DNA from: a virus
DNA: 30,574 nucleotides
Reading direction: 5' to 3' (one strand)
Virus record (IMG/VR): IMGVR_UViG_3300021406_000192
Location: 1-30,574 of that record
Below are positions 1 through 6,477 of the stretch, piece by piece. The number at the start of each line of letters is the position of its first letter. The first letter of the stretch is position 1. The notes beneath the pieces are model-generated. The model did not search any database. It was not told the DNA's origin and worked only from the letters and a program-made list of their open reading frames with translations. Position numbers and translations under genes: made by a program.

Positions 1-982
1 CGATTCGTGAGCGCTGGCCGAGCGGTGCAGGCGGCGTTTCCGTGGTGATCTCCGCATGCTTGCCGCCTTCCGTCACGCGGGCCTGGGCATCGATGGCGCG
101 CATAGCCGAACGCATCGCACGGATGTGGTTGGGTGTGGTGCCGCAACAGCCGCCGACGATCTGCGCTCCTGCAGCGATGGCCTTGCGAGCGAAACTGGCC
201 ATGTATTCGGGCGAACAGAGATAGATGTTGCGGCCTTCGATGGCGCGCGGCATGCCGGCGTTTGGCATCGCGGCCAGCGGCAGCGTGGTGGCAGTGCGCA
301 TGGCTTCGATCGCTGTCAGAACGGTGGAGGGACCGGTGGAGCAGTTGACCCCGATGGCTCCGGCGCCCCACTCGGTGAGCAGCGCGGCCGCCTGCTGTGG
401 CGACGAGCCGTCAAGGCAGTTGCTGTCGTCGTCAACCGTGACCATGACGAGGACAGGCAGGTTCGGTGCGGTCTCTTCGGCTGCGAGCAGGGCTTCTCGC
501 GCTTCGTTGAGCGCGGGCATAGTCTCGATGATCAGCATGTCCACGCCGCTATCGGCCAGGGCACGAATTTGTTCTGCAAAGGCGGCGCGCGCTTCATCCA
601 GCCCGGTCTTGCCTAATGGTTCAAGCCGGACGCCGAGAGGCCCGATCGATCCTGCGACATAGGCGGTCCCCGCCTGTTTTTCTTTAATATGCTCGACTGC
701 TTGCCGAGCCAGTTTGACGCCCGCGGCGTTGATCTCGGCCACCTTGGAGGCGAGGCCATGCCGGGTCAGGCGAAATTTGTTGGCGCCAAAGGTATTCGTT
801 TCGAGAATCTCCGCGCCGGCCTGGAGGTAATCCTCGTGGATGGAGAGGATGAGGTTGGGATCAGACAGGTTTAATTCGTCGTAACAGCGGTTGATGAAAA
901 CCCCGCGAGCGTAGAGCACTGTCCCCATGGCGCCATCGGCAAGCACGGGTCGGCTGGAGAAGATATCGGCAAACTGAGCCAT
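1..982 (-). CDS. Homocysteine S-methyltransferase (MetH N-terminal/YitJ type), partial
   Basis: The gene starts at the ATG at 982-980 and runs off the left edge of the window, so only about 327 residues are visible. The visible part is a homocysteine S-methyltransferase barrel: it opens MAQFADIF followed by LADGAMGTVLYARG, then has ETNTFGANKFRL, GSIGPLG, GVNCSTGP and GGCCGTTPNHIRAM. The Cys of GVNCS and the CC pair of GGCCGT are the family's three zinc ligands that activate homocysteine. After the barrel there is a Pro/Thr-rich stretch (TTETPPAPLG) that looks like a linker, so the protein probably continues into a second domain, for example the methylenetetrahydrofolate reductase of YitJ-type bifunctional enzymes or further MetH modules. 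It acts in methionine synthesis in the cytoplasm. It is a core metabolic gene and marks the chromosomal side of the junction. No SAM riboswitch is evident upstream. Confidence 0.9.
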   Translation of the reverse strand, partial: MAQFADIFSSRPVLADGAMGTVLYARGVFINRCYDELNLSDPNLILSIHEDYLQAGAEILETNTFGANKFRLTRHGLASKVAEINAAGVKLARQAVEHIKEKQAGTAYVAGSIGPLGVRLEPLGKTGLDEARAAFAEQIRALADSGVDMLIIETMPALNEAREALLAAEETAPNLPVLVMVTVDDDSNCLDGSSPQQAAALLTEWGAGAIGVNCSTGPSTVLTAIEAMRTATTLPLAAMPNAGMPRAIEGRNIYLCSPEYMASFARKAIAAGAQIVGGCCGTTPNHIRAMRSAMRAIDAQARVTEGGKHAEITTETPPAPLGQRSRI

Positions 983-1346
983 CTTGTTGTCATGCTATCG
1001 CATGGCCTTCGGATTGTATCCGATTGTGCGGCGAACGGCGCCACGCACGGGGCCGACGGCGCAAGAGGAGCATTAAGTCGAATGAGCGGGTTGCTTTGTT
1101 ATACTTCGATAGACTTTTTGTGCTTTTAGAATCAATCACTTACAGAAAACAAAGGTCTTAAACTAACGACAGAAACGGGAAAGACGACAAAAAAGAGCAT
1201 CAGTTCAGCAATTTTTCAGCAAAAATACTGACGATTACGCTTCTGTAGATAGTCATAGTGTGTGCTGAAAATTGCTGAAAACAAGAAGGCACTCGCCGTC
1301 ATCGCATTGCATAAGCGGAAGACTATTATGTAAGCCAAGCGACACA
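983..1346. other. Gene-poor junction region (candidate prophage left end)
   Basis: About 360 bases with no convincing gene. The left third is GC-rich leader sequence for the methyltransferase at 982 and contains a possible minus-strand -10 (TACAAT, plus-strand 1012-1017) without a good -35. From about 1085 the composition turns AT-rich, and a cluster of TTCAGCA-type heptamers occupies 1204-1279. The position, between a chromosomal metabolic gene and phage-style packed small genes, makes it the best place for an attachment site. No tRNA or duplicated core is visible, and the other end of the prophage is outside the window, so this is inference. Confidence 0.45.
1204..1279. repeat. Inverted repeat pair of phased TTCAGCA heptamers
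   Basis: TTCAGCA occurs at 1204-1210 and 1215-1221, and its reverse complement TGCTGAA at 1263-1269 and 1273-1279. Within each pair the copies are 11 and 10 bases apart, so they lie on the same helical face. The two pairs form an inverted repeat of about 17 bases (one-base indel) around a 41-base spacer. This layout suits a dimeric DNA-binding protein, such as integrase arm sites or an operator for the gene at 1347. The repeat is seen directly; the role is a guess. Confidence 0.75.
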
Positions 1347-1526
1347 ATGACAAAACCATGCATCACAAAGAAGAGTAGCGACCCTCCCGTTTGCGAGGTT
1401 CACAACGTCAAACTTGTGCGGACTGAGCCCTCCGTTGAAATGATTGCGGCCGGGTATCAGGGCTTCACGTTCCTTGTTTGCCCAGTGAGCGGTACGGTGC
1501 TCAATGACGACGAGGAAGATTCTTAG
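1347..1526 (+). CDS. Small Cys/His protein, zinc-ribbon-like, unknown function
   Basis: Encodes 59 residues if read from the ATG at 1347. The frame is open upstream to 1272, but the upstream part is low-quality sequence and would overlap the repeat cluster. Visible features are a C-x2-H pair (Cys16, His19 in VCEVHNVKLV), a second short motif around Cys45 (FLVCPVSGTVL) and an acidic tail (NDDEEDS). This suggests a small metal-binding fold, but only three or four ligands are evident. No strong Shine-Dalgarno is seen. Its stop overlaps the stop of the convergent gene at 1523 by three bases, the dense packing seen elsewhere in the phage part. I do not recognise a function. It is the first likely prophage-side gene after the junction region. 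Confidence 0.55.
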   Translation: MTKPCITKKSSDPPVCEVHNVKLVRTEPSVEMIAAGYQGFTFLVCPVSGTVLNDDEEDS

Positions 1527-1735
1527 AACACAGCCGTTTCCTTTGATTGTGACGACCGACTTTGACGGAGACGATAAAGGTTCACGGGCTCACATACATG
1601 AGCGGACTCATGTCCAGCCAGTTCCCATTCGTTCTGAACTGTGGCTACCGTTGCGAGACACACTGTGCAGATGGAATCGTGGCTACCGTCTTCATTGTGC
1701 CGATGTGGGAAGTTTGGTCTCAATAGTGTGAGCAT
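1523..1735 (-). CDS. HRHNxDGSxDSIC small Cys/His protein (paralogue 1)
   Basis: Encodes 70 residues from the ATG at 1735, chosen because GGGGGAAAG sits just upstream; an in-frame start at 1750 is less well placed. The core is HRHNEDGSHDSICTVC, then ELAGHESAHVC. Cys23, Cys26, His46 and Cys48 form a C-x2-C...H-x-C pattern that could bind one zinc. A very similar protein is encoded at 2856-3056: 23 of 40 aligned core residues are identical without gaps, and all four putative ligands fall at the same positions. The C-terminal tail (Ser/Arg-rich) is unrelated between the two. I associate the family with Acidobacteriota genomes but know of no assigned function. It lies downstream of the response regulator gene on the same strand. 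Confidence 0.7.
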   Translation of the reverse strand: MLTLLRPNFPHRHNEDGSHDSICTVCLATVATVQNEWELAGHESAHVCEPVNLYRLRQSRSSQSKETAVF

Positions 1736-1860
1736 CTTTCCCCCTCTCAACTGCTATTGATTTCGGTCAGAATATCCACATCCGAGGGGCTCCTCTGTTC
1801 AATATTGCTCTATATAGTTAAATTTTCGCTGGCGTTTCCGAAGAACGATTCGGTGGAGTA

Positions 1861-2706
1861 TTACGCCGTCTGAGCGTGCTGAAGAGCCGCGAAACTCACA
1901 ATTGTTTGTTTCAATTGGGAATCAACCTCGTCGGCTATGGTCATCACGTCGATTAGGAGAAGACTGAAATCGACGACGTTCAGATTGGACTGTAGAGTAT
2001 TGAAAATGCTGACTTGCAAAATCCGGGACTCCTCGATAATCATCGGAATCGTATAGCCCTGAGAGAGGCGAATCTTTCCATGTTCAACGGCACCGTCCGA
2101 CACCTGTTTGGTACCAAGGCTTCGAGGCACACGTAACCGATGAACCAACTCTCGAATCAGCAACGGAAGGTGCCCCATTCGCTTATCGTGGCTTAGAACC
2201 AGATGGTTCAGTTCCACATCTTTTTCAACTCGCGAAAGCCAATCGGCGATTGTGGACTGGGATTCACGCTCCAGTATGGAGGCTACTCTTTCAGTGTTTG
2301 TGGCACGCCGCGTCCCGCGATTCTTCAATTTCTCGCGAATCAATTCAAGCAATTCCGGAATGGGCATAGGCTTCACCATGATTTCGTCTGCTTGTAAGAG
2401 TATGGCATCCATTGCCTCCTGCAATGCCGGATAGCCGGTAAACAAGAGCGTGACGGCATCCGGATGCTTATGGCGCATGGCACTGACGATGGTGAAGCCG
2501 TCACCTGCTCCGGGTAAGTGCAAGTCAGAAAGAAGAACATCGAACGTTTCTGTGGCGATAAGATGAATTGCATCAGCGACGTTTGCGGCTGTCTTCACGT
2601 CGAACTGGCTGAATTCCAGCACGGCCCTTAGCGATTCACGCACCGCATCGTTATCGTCTACCAGAAGAATCCTTGGATTCGCTGTTTTATCAAGAACTGT
2701 TTCCAC
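1861..2706 (-). CDS. Response regulator with C-terminal RsbRD-like domain
   Basis: The N-terminal half is a receiver domain. Counting from the GTG at 2706, it has the acidic pair Asp17/Asp18 (LLVDDND), the phospho-acceptor Asp61 (LLSDLHLP), Thr90 (LLFTGYP) and Lys112 (MVKPMP), all the residues needed for phosphotransfer. The rest (about 140-270) is helical, with W-x-RVEKDVEL, MGHLPLLIRELVHRL and EHGKIRLSQGY...IIEESRIL. This resembles the RsbRD N-terminal/sensor-kinase-associated domain (PF14361) rather than a DNA-binding output. The GTG is preferred over a TTG at 2721 because GGGAAG precedes it by eight bases. No kinase is present nearby. A role in stress or partner-switching signalling is inferred. 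It is either phage cargo or the last host gene before the prophage; its packed neighbours favour cargo. Confidence 0.8.
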   Translation of the reverse strand: METVLDKTANPRILLVDDNDAVRESLRAVLEFSQFDVKTAANVADAIHLIATETFDVLLSDLHLPGAGDGFTIVSAMRHKHPDAVTLLFTGYPALQEAMDAILLQADEIMVKPMPIPELLELIREKLKNRGTRRATNTERVASILERESQSTIADWLSRVEKDVELNHLVLSHDKRMGHLPLLIRELVHRLRVPRSLGTKQVSDGAVEHGKIRLSQGYTIPMIIEESRILQVSIFNTLQSNLNVVDFSLLLIDVMTIADEVDSQLKQTIVSFAALQHAQTA

Positions 2707-2855
2707 GGTAGTGCTTCCCAACGAGGCGGACGAAAGCTATCCGCATCTTCATATAGCCTAGGCGGCGTTCAAGGGAAAAGCAGAGCGGTATTGCTCACTC
2801 GGCGTCAAATTGAGAGGGCTGAGGACATCGTTGCTCTCAGGTCGTCCCACGGTAC

Positions 2856-3056
2856 CTAAGACGACGCTGCGGGGGTAACGGCTCCGTTTGTCTTGATTGC
2901 CAACAACTCTGCACAGTCGTGGCTCCGCTCCGCCCCAGCGAGGTCTTCTTCTTGCATGGCGGTTTCGACGGTGAGAAAACACTTCATACAGATTGAATCC
3001 CATGAGCCGTCTCGGTTATGCCGGTGTTTGAAAGCGACCGGAGATAAAGTATCCAT
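2856..3056 (-). CDS. HRHNxDGSxDSIC small Cys/His protein (paralogue 2)
   Basis: Encodes 66 residues from the ATG at 3056, with AAGGAG about nine bases upstream, a strong ribosome binding site. The core HRHNRDGSWDSICMKC...LAGAERSHDC repeats the pattern of the protein at 1523-1735, with Cys23, Cys26, His46 and Cys48 at the same positions, so one zinc site per chain is plausible. The tail is short and Ala/Ser-rich. It lies upstream of the response regulator on the same strand, with a 149-base gap that holds nothing recognisable. The two paralogues therefore bracket the regulator. Function is unknown. Confidence 0.7.
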   Translation of the reverse strand: MDTLSPVAFKHRHNRDGSWDSICMKCFLTVETAMQEEDLAGAERSHDCAELLAIKTNGAVTPAASS

Positions 3057-3186
3057 TCGTCCCGTCTCCTTCGTACCTTGCGTCTGGGGAATCAGGCTCC
3101 AACATACGCCTCCCCGCCCTGAATGTCACGTACCCGACACGGCGAGTTTATCTTAACCTCAATATCACTCGAACATCGAGACAGGT

Positions 3187-3393
3187 TCACTTGTTGTATT
3201 TCTCAATTGCCATGAGAACCATGACGATGAAGAAGAAGACCACGATGAAAACACAAGTGAAACGAAAAACTCTGCCGACAGTGCCGTGCCACAGCTTATC
3301 GAGACGTACCCGCATCGGATGGGCGTAAATGGCGGCAATGGGCTCCTCTAGAGAGGGGAGAAGTTCTTGTTCGTTCCTCTGCAAGCGGTTCAC
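3187..3393 (-). CDS. Small single-pass membrane protein, unknown
   Basis: Encodes 68 residues from a GTG at 3393, with a purine-rich AGAAGAAAG directly upstream. The first 40 residues are polar and charged (LQRNEQELLPSLEEP), followed by a strong transmembrane segment (residues about 43-63, FRFTCVFIVVFFFIVMVLMAI) and a short lysine-containing end. The topology is a cytoplasmic or external soluble head with a C-terminal anchor. No family is recognised. It belongs to a run of small membrane proteins between the regulator and the endolysin. Possible roles are superinfection exclusion or lysis control, but nothing in the sequence decides this. Confidence 0.5.
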   Translation of the reverse strand: MNRLQRNEQELLPSLEEPIAAIYAHPMRVRLDKLWHGTVGRVFRFTCVFIVVFFFIVMVLMAIEKYNK

Positions 3394-3713
3394 CTTTCTT
3401 CTCAGACATGGAATACGCTTGGATACTTGGTGCGTCCATCGCGGCGTTGGTTGCAGTGAATGAACAAATCGTCATAAACTTTTTGCTTAATCGAAACTCT
3501 TATTGCCGCCACAACCGTCTCCATAGCATTTGCGGCTAATCTCACCAAACGTCCTGAGTGCGGTAGCCGGGGGCCTTCAACTTGAACGCTAAGAACTGGG
3601 CTATTGGCTCAACGGGCAAGGTTGGGTTTTCACTGAGAGACCGTATCGGCCAACTCATTGCGGATTTCGTTTCATGGCTGCTGCGGTGAGCGCAAAACGG
3701 TGCCGAAGCACCC
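3394..3713. other. Stretch without a confident gene
   Basis: About 320 bases between two minus-strand genes. It holds two weak candidates only: the plus-strand peptide at 3408-3539, and a minus-strand frame ending at 3542 whose last 38 residues (from an ATG at 3658, MSWPIRSLSEN) read reasonably but lack a ribosome binding site. Its right end overlaps one copy of an 18-base direct repeat (3685-3703). I see no RNA gene or terminator. Confidence 0.4.
3408..3539 (+). CDS. Possible 43-aa membrane peptide
   Basis: An ATG at 3408 opens 43 residues beginning MEYAWILGASIAALVAV, a credible hydrophobic segment, and ending in a Cys/His-containing tail (CRHNRLHSICG). It has no ribosome binding site, since the upstream bases are pyrimidine-rich. 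It ends two bases before a minus-strand frame, like other convergent pairs here. It may be chance. Confidence 0.22.
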   Translation: MEYAWILGASIAALVAVNEQIVINFLLNRNSYCRHNRLHSICG

Positions 3714-3774
3714 CTAACGCTTAGGAACCCTCTTGCACGGGGCTTCAATCTCCTCAGGTGAGGCAAAACGGTGC
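3685..3774. repeat. Imperfect 18-19 bp direct repeat
   Basis: GGTGAG(C)GCAAAACGGTGC is present at 3685-3703 and, without the extra C, at 3757-3774, with a 72-base period. The second copy lies inside the small gene at 3714-3911, where it encodes part of HRFASPEE on the minus strand; the first copy lies just beyond that gene's stop. It may be the remnant of a short tandem duplication of the gene's 3' end. Confidence 0.6.
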
Positions 3775-3911
3775 TGCTCCACTATCCAAACCCACCCGAC
3801 ATCAGCCGGTCTAATCCCGGAGAGGTCTTGTGCCGTGACGCGGTTCAGCAGAGCACCTGTCTTGTACTTGAGGTTGTAGTGAGCAGCTTTGTAGTAGAGG
3901 TCTTCAAACAT
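3714..3911 (-). CDS. Small conserved-looking protein, unknown
   Basis: Encodes 65 residues from an ATG at 3911 with GGGGAA six bases upstream. The sequence (MFEDLYYKAAHYNLKYK, then DVGWVWIVEQ, ending basic in CKRVPKR) looks like a soluble protein with mixed alpha/beta composition and no membrane segment. It starts 15 bases after the stop of the larger membrane protein gene at 3927 and is probably co-transcribed with it. No family is recognised. Its 3' end carries one copy of the 18-base direct repeat. Confidence 0.5.
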   Translation of the reverse strand: MFEDLYYKAAHYNLKYKTGALLNRVTAQDLSGIRPADVGWVWIVEQHRFASPEEIEAPCKRVPKR

Positions 3912-3926
3912 TTCGTTCCCCGTTCG

Positions 3927-4805
3927 TCACGGTTCTTTTGTGGTGTATATGCGATTGTCAGCGCAGTTGTGCCACATGTCGAACGTGCCTTGGAACCAAC
4001 CGCAGAACTCCGTAACTCTGACCTCTCCCTTGCCTAGATTTCGGTCACGATATTTGAATCGCACGAACAGGTACATCCTCAACTTCCCATCAAGAACCGT
4101 CTGAGCGGTAGCTGCCATTTGCACAATTTGTTCATCGGCACCCGGAAAGCTGAAGTAGTGTTTGGGCGTGTCACCGGGCTCGATTTCTACGCCATCGACG
4201 GCTGGAATCGCAGCATTAGGTGAATGCATCACGGCCTCAGCTTCCGCTTGTTGCTTTGGTGTGATTTCGCCTGTATTCAACATCATCGCAGTACGGTGTG
4301 TCATTGAAATCACCGGGATGGTGCCTCGGTTCGCGTAAGTTATATTGAGTACGAAGCCCCTTACATTTTGCGCGTTCTTCACAGGCTGACCGACGACACT
4401 GGTCACAACCAATCTGGACTGTTCCTGAGGCTGTGATGAATGACCGGGGTACGTTATGACTGGCGGACTCGGTACCTTGAACACAATAGGTGGTGGCTCA
4501 ATAGCCGCTGCCCTTGCCCGAATCTCGGACGGCTGATTCCAGAAAAGCTCATACGAGAACACAAATGCGGTCACTCCGAACCATAGAGCGAATGTGTCCC
4601 TCAGTTCGGACTTCCACTGCTTCTTTACGGCGTTCCACCGCTGCCTTTTTGGAGCTTGCCGTGCCTTACGAAACACCACAACTAGCAGCGGGATTAGGAA
4701 GATGAGCGTCCATCCAAGCCAGTTCGTACCCATGTCAGAGAACGTGGATTTCAATGCGGCAACCGCAAGCTGGCAGGTGAAGCATGTGGAATCCATGCTC
4801 TCCAT
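3927..4805 (-). CDS. Two-pass membrane protein with soluble C-terminal domain, unknown
   Basis: Encodes 292 residues from the ATG at 4805 (a second ATG at 4796 is also possible). Two membrane segments are clear: residues about 28-46 (NWLGWTLIFLIPLLVVVF) and 71-89 (TFALWFGVTAFVFSYELF), joined by a basic Lys/Arg-rich loop. After a Pro-rich stretch (about 100-125) a soluble region of some 165 residues has beta-rich character (RGFVLNITYANRGTIPV, MYLFVRFKYRDR) and ends in a conserved-looking EFCGWF...WHNCADNRIY with two Cys. I recall similar proteins of unknown function in Acidobacteriota, but this is memory, not a search. It lies in an accessory cluster beside the endolysin. Possible roles include cell-envelope modification or exclusion of other phages; neither is shown. 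Confidence 0.7.
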   Translation of the reverse strand: MESMDSTCFTCQLAVAALKSTFSDMGTNWLGWTLIFLIPLLVVVFRKARQAPKRQRWNAVKKQWKSELRDTFALWFGVTAFVFSYELFWNQPSEIRARAAAIEPPPIVFKVPSPPVITYPGHSSQPQEQSRLVVTSVVGQPVKNAQNVRGFVLNITYANRGTIPVISMTHRTAMMLNTGEITPKQQAEAEAVMHSPNAAIPAVDGVEIEPGDTPKHYFSFPGADEQIVQMAATAQTVLDGKLRMYLFVRFKYRDRNLGKGEVRVTEFCGWFQGTFDMWHNCADNRIYTTKEP

Positions 4806-4821
4806 CTTCTCACTTAGTCTG

Positions 4822-4953
4822 TTAGGGGTGACGCAGTGACTGCGTATAAAAGGCTACCCAGACCCCTAGGGCTAAAATTACAATAACTATCCAGTCAAAG
4901 AAATCGAGGTTCTTCAAGCGTGTTTTCCAACCGGAGATGGGCACAGTTCGCAT
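4822..4953 (-). CDS. Possible 43-aa membrane protein
   Basis: Starting at the ATG at 4953, with AGGA five bases upstream, this frame encodes 43 residues. A basic amphipathic start (MRTVPISGWKTRLKNLD) is followed by a membrane segment (FFDWIVIVILALGVWVAFY). It ends 16 bases before the two-pass membrane protein gene and could lead that operon. Its first 34 bases overlap, on the opposite strand, the start of the gene at 4920, so one of the two starts may be wrong. Longer starts up to 5010 overlap more and are less likely. Confidence 0.4.
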   Translation of the reverse strand: MRTVPISGWKTRLKNLDFFDWIVIVILALGVWVAFYTQSLRHP

Positions 4954-5339
4954 TGTTCCTGAACCTCGTCGGAACATTCGCCCTATTCTACTCATTTCAG
5001 GCGACCTCATCCAAATTTAGACTTATGACGGTTTCGTACGAGAACGCTGGGGGCAAGGGAGAACGGTCAGCACTCTGCGTATATGGGCACAATATGATGA
5101 CAGCTACTTCGGAAGGCGGCGGTTCCATTGGCTTCGGCCCATGCCCGGACTGGGAGCACTCCAAGGCAGCAGCAGTGGTGAACATTGAACACCCGTTTCT
5201 CGTGACATTTGGATTCTTAGCTACCCTATTTGGGTTCGCAATTCAGTTCTTAGCCATCCCCAATCCCAAGACAATCGCGCAAATCAGGAAAGAACTAAAG
5301 TTCGCACAAGCGGAAGAGAGATTACGACGTTCTCAGTAG
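4920..5339 (+). CDS. Two-pass membrane protein, unknown
   Basis: Encodes 139 residues from a GTG at 4920 with GAGG ten bases upstream. Hydrophobic segments at about 8-27 (AQFALFLNLVGTFALFYSF) and 92-112 (FLVTFGFLATLFGFAIQFLA) flank a polar, Gly-rich loop (about 35-88) with two Cys (Cys53, Cys75). The C-terminus is a charged helix (IRKELKFAQAEERLRRS). The topology suggests the loop is outside and both ends are inside, so the two Cys could form a disulfide; this is inference. It is convergent with the endolysin and the two genes abut exactly at 5339/5340. Holin-like function is possible in principle, but the loop is long for a holin. No family is recognised. Confidence 0.6.
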   Translation: MFSNRRWAQFALFLNLVGTFALFYSFQATSSKFRLMTVSYENAGGKGERSALCVYGHNMMTATSEGGGSIGFGPCPDWEHSKAAAVVNIEHPFLVTFGFLATLFGFAIQFLAIPNPKTIAQIRKELKFAQAEERLRRSQ

Positions 5340-5795
5340 TCACGCGGCCTGTGCCTGTGTGTTCCCGCCCTTCCACAACTGAAACTCAGCCTCTCTCCGC
5401 GTCTTCAGTCCAGCGACTACAACTCCTCCGCTGTGGTCCCACAACAGTAGTTGCTGTCCAGCCGCGTCGTACTGTCCAGCGTTCAAGTCTCTGAGCAGCG
5501 TTGACGACGCAAGACGACCACCGCCCAGATTGAAAACAAAGTCCACCAGCGCGTCGAACTGTCCCTGACTGAGCGGAACCTTCACGAGACGCTGAACGAC
5601 GCTCTCAGCGACTGCCACGTCCGCCATCAGCAAGCTGGTCGCTTGTGTGACTGTCACATCAGACGGGAAGGACTCTCCAGACTGAAGCTTGTGTCCGTAC
5701 GCCACTGTCTTGAATCCTGCAACGTCGCTGTAGACGGACGCGGAGAATCCTTCAGACTTCTTTATGAGTTCTATTCCTGCTGTACTTGTATGCAT
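5340..5795 (-). CDS. Phage endolysin, GH24 T4-type lysozyme
   Basis: Encodes 151 residues, the usual size for a phage lysozyme. The catalytic triad spacing of the T4 family is intact: Glu15 (KKSEGF), Asp24 (YSDVAG) and Thr30 (FKTVAYGH), that is E-x8-D-x5-T. The substrate-cleft region QFDALVDFVFNLGGG and the C-terminal motif LKTRREAEFQLW are also typical. It cleaves the glycan strands of peptidoglycan to release virions. There is no signal peptide or signal-anchor, so release to the periplasm needs a holin. It is separated from the upstream secreted-protein gene by a strong intrinsic terminator at 5815-5841, so it is either expressed by read-through or from a promoter between the terminator and its start, where none is obvious in the short gap. 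Confidence 0.93.
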   Translation of the reverse strand: MHTSTAGIELIKKSEGFSASVYSDVAGFKTVAYGHKLQSGESFPSDVTVTQATSLLMADVAVAESVVQRLVKVPLSQGQFDALVDFVFNLGGGRLASSTLLRDLNAGQYDAAGQQLLLWDHSGGVVVAGLKTRREAEFQLWKGGNTQAQAA

Positions 5796-5814
5796 AAACT
5801 TTCCCCTTGAAATG

Positions 5815-5841
5815 GAAAAAGCCGGGACGCCAATCCCGGCT
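5815..5841 (-). terminator. Intrinsic terminator upstream of the endolysin
   Basis: On the minus strand AGCCGGGA and TCCCGGCT form an 8-bp GC-rich stem with a six-base loop, followed directly by TTTT. It ends transcripts coming from the secreted-protein gene at 5922-6413, just before the endolysin start at 5795. Confidence 0.8.
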
Positions 5842-5921
5842 CAACCGTGATGCCCTCGAAAATTACTACGAACCTTGACTTCTTAATGTCTAATACTGAG
5901 TTTTTGGGCAGATTTACTGAT

Positions 5922-6413
5922 TTATTTTCCTGCGGCTGTCACACCTGTTGGCGGGTTAAGCGTTGTCAGTCCAGCGGCCAAGGTCGTGCTGGCCGGAGCC
6001 GATACGAGTGCTGCACCATTCACGTCAAATCCAGCAGCGGTGACCGTGATGGTGTACGTTCCGAAGGCAACACCAGCCGTGGGCGTCCATGTAGTCGTGA
6101 GCGTCCCCGGTGGAATTTGCCCTGTGCCAAAACCTGCGGCCTGTGAAAACACCACGGTGCCGTTGAGGGTGATGGACACGTTGAACCCGTTGTAGCAGTT
6201 GGAAATCGTACCGTTGCTAGGGCAAGCTGGAGCATTCGGTGTGTATGACCAACTGGTGACGATGGAGCTATAGGCTGAGCCAGCGGGTGCCAGCATCGCA
6301 ACTGGACGAGTGACTACGAGCGACACGTGTGTAGCTGGACGAGTCTGTTGCGCCAGCAGAGAGAGTGAACTGAACAGGACGACAGCGAAGGCCGCGAACC
6401 ATAGTTTAGTCAT
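5922..6413 (-). CDS. Secreted beta-rich (Ig/FN3-like) protein with Sec signal peptide
   Basis: Read from the ATG at 6413, preceded by GGAG about ten bases upstream, it encodes 163 residues. The first 20 are a textbook signal peptide (MTKLWFAAFAVVLFSSLSLLA, probable cut before QQTRP). The mature part is Thr/Ser/Gly/Pro-rich with alternating beta-strand patterns (FNVSITLNGTVVF, FGTYTITVTAAGFDV), one Cys pair (PACPSNGTISNCYNG), and ends in PPTGVTAAGK, the kind of start found in fibronectin-like domains. The frame is open further upstream to 6773, but that part is not protein-like. An exported adhesin-like protein inside a lysis region is unusual. It could be a moron acting at the cell surface or a virion decoration protein. 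No named family. Confidence 0.7.
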   Translation of the reverse strand: MTKLWFAAFAVVLFSSLSLLAQQTRPATHVSLVVTRPVAMLAPAGSAYSSIVTSWSYTPNAPACPSNGTISNCYNGFNVSITLNGTVVFSQAAGFGTGQIPPGTLTTTWTPTAGVAFGTYTITVTAAGFDVNGAALVSAPASTTLAAGLTTLNPPTGVTAAGK

Positions 6414-6477
6414 AATTTGGATGAGTCTCCTACCCCTAATACTGTGTTTTGGGAGAAGCATTCGCCTAAAATGTGAC

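Noticed and set aside
56-616. 186-aa plus-strand reading frame
   Set aside because: It is antisense to the homocysteine methyltransferase, whose zinc and substrate motifs are clear; the plus-strand translation has no recognisable character.
983-1346. tRNA gene as integration target
   Set aside because: I saw no cloverleaf or T-loop consensus in this region on either strand.
2758-3003. 81-aa minus-strand frame
   Set aside because: It overlaps the HRHN-type gene at 2856 in another frame; the latter has a paralogue and a strong ribosome binding site.
3542-3766. 74-aa minus-strand frame
   Set aside because: It needs a TTG start inside the neighbouring gene and its first half is Arg/Ser/Pro-rich noise. 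The last 38 residues look better, but there is no ribosome binding site.
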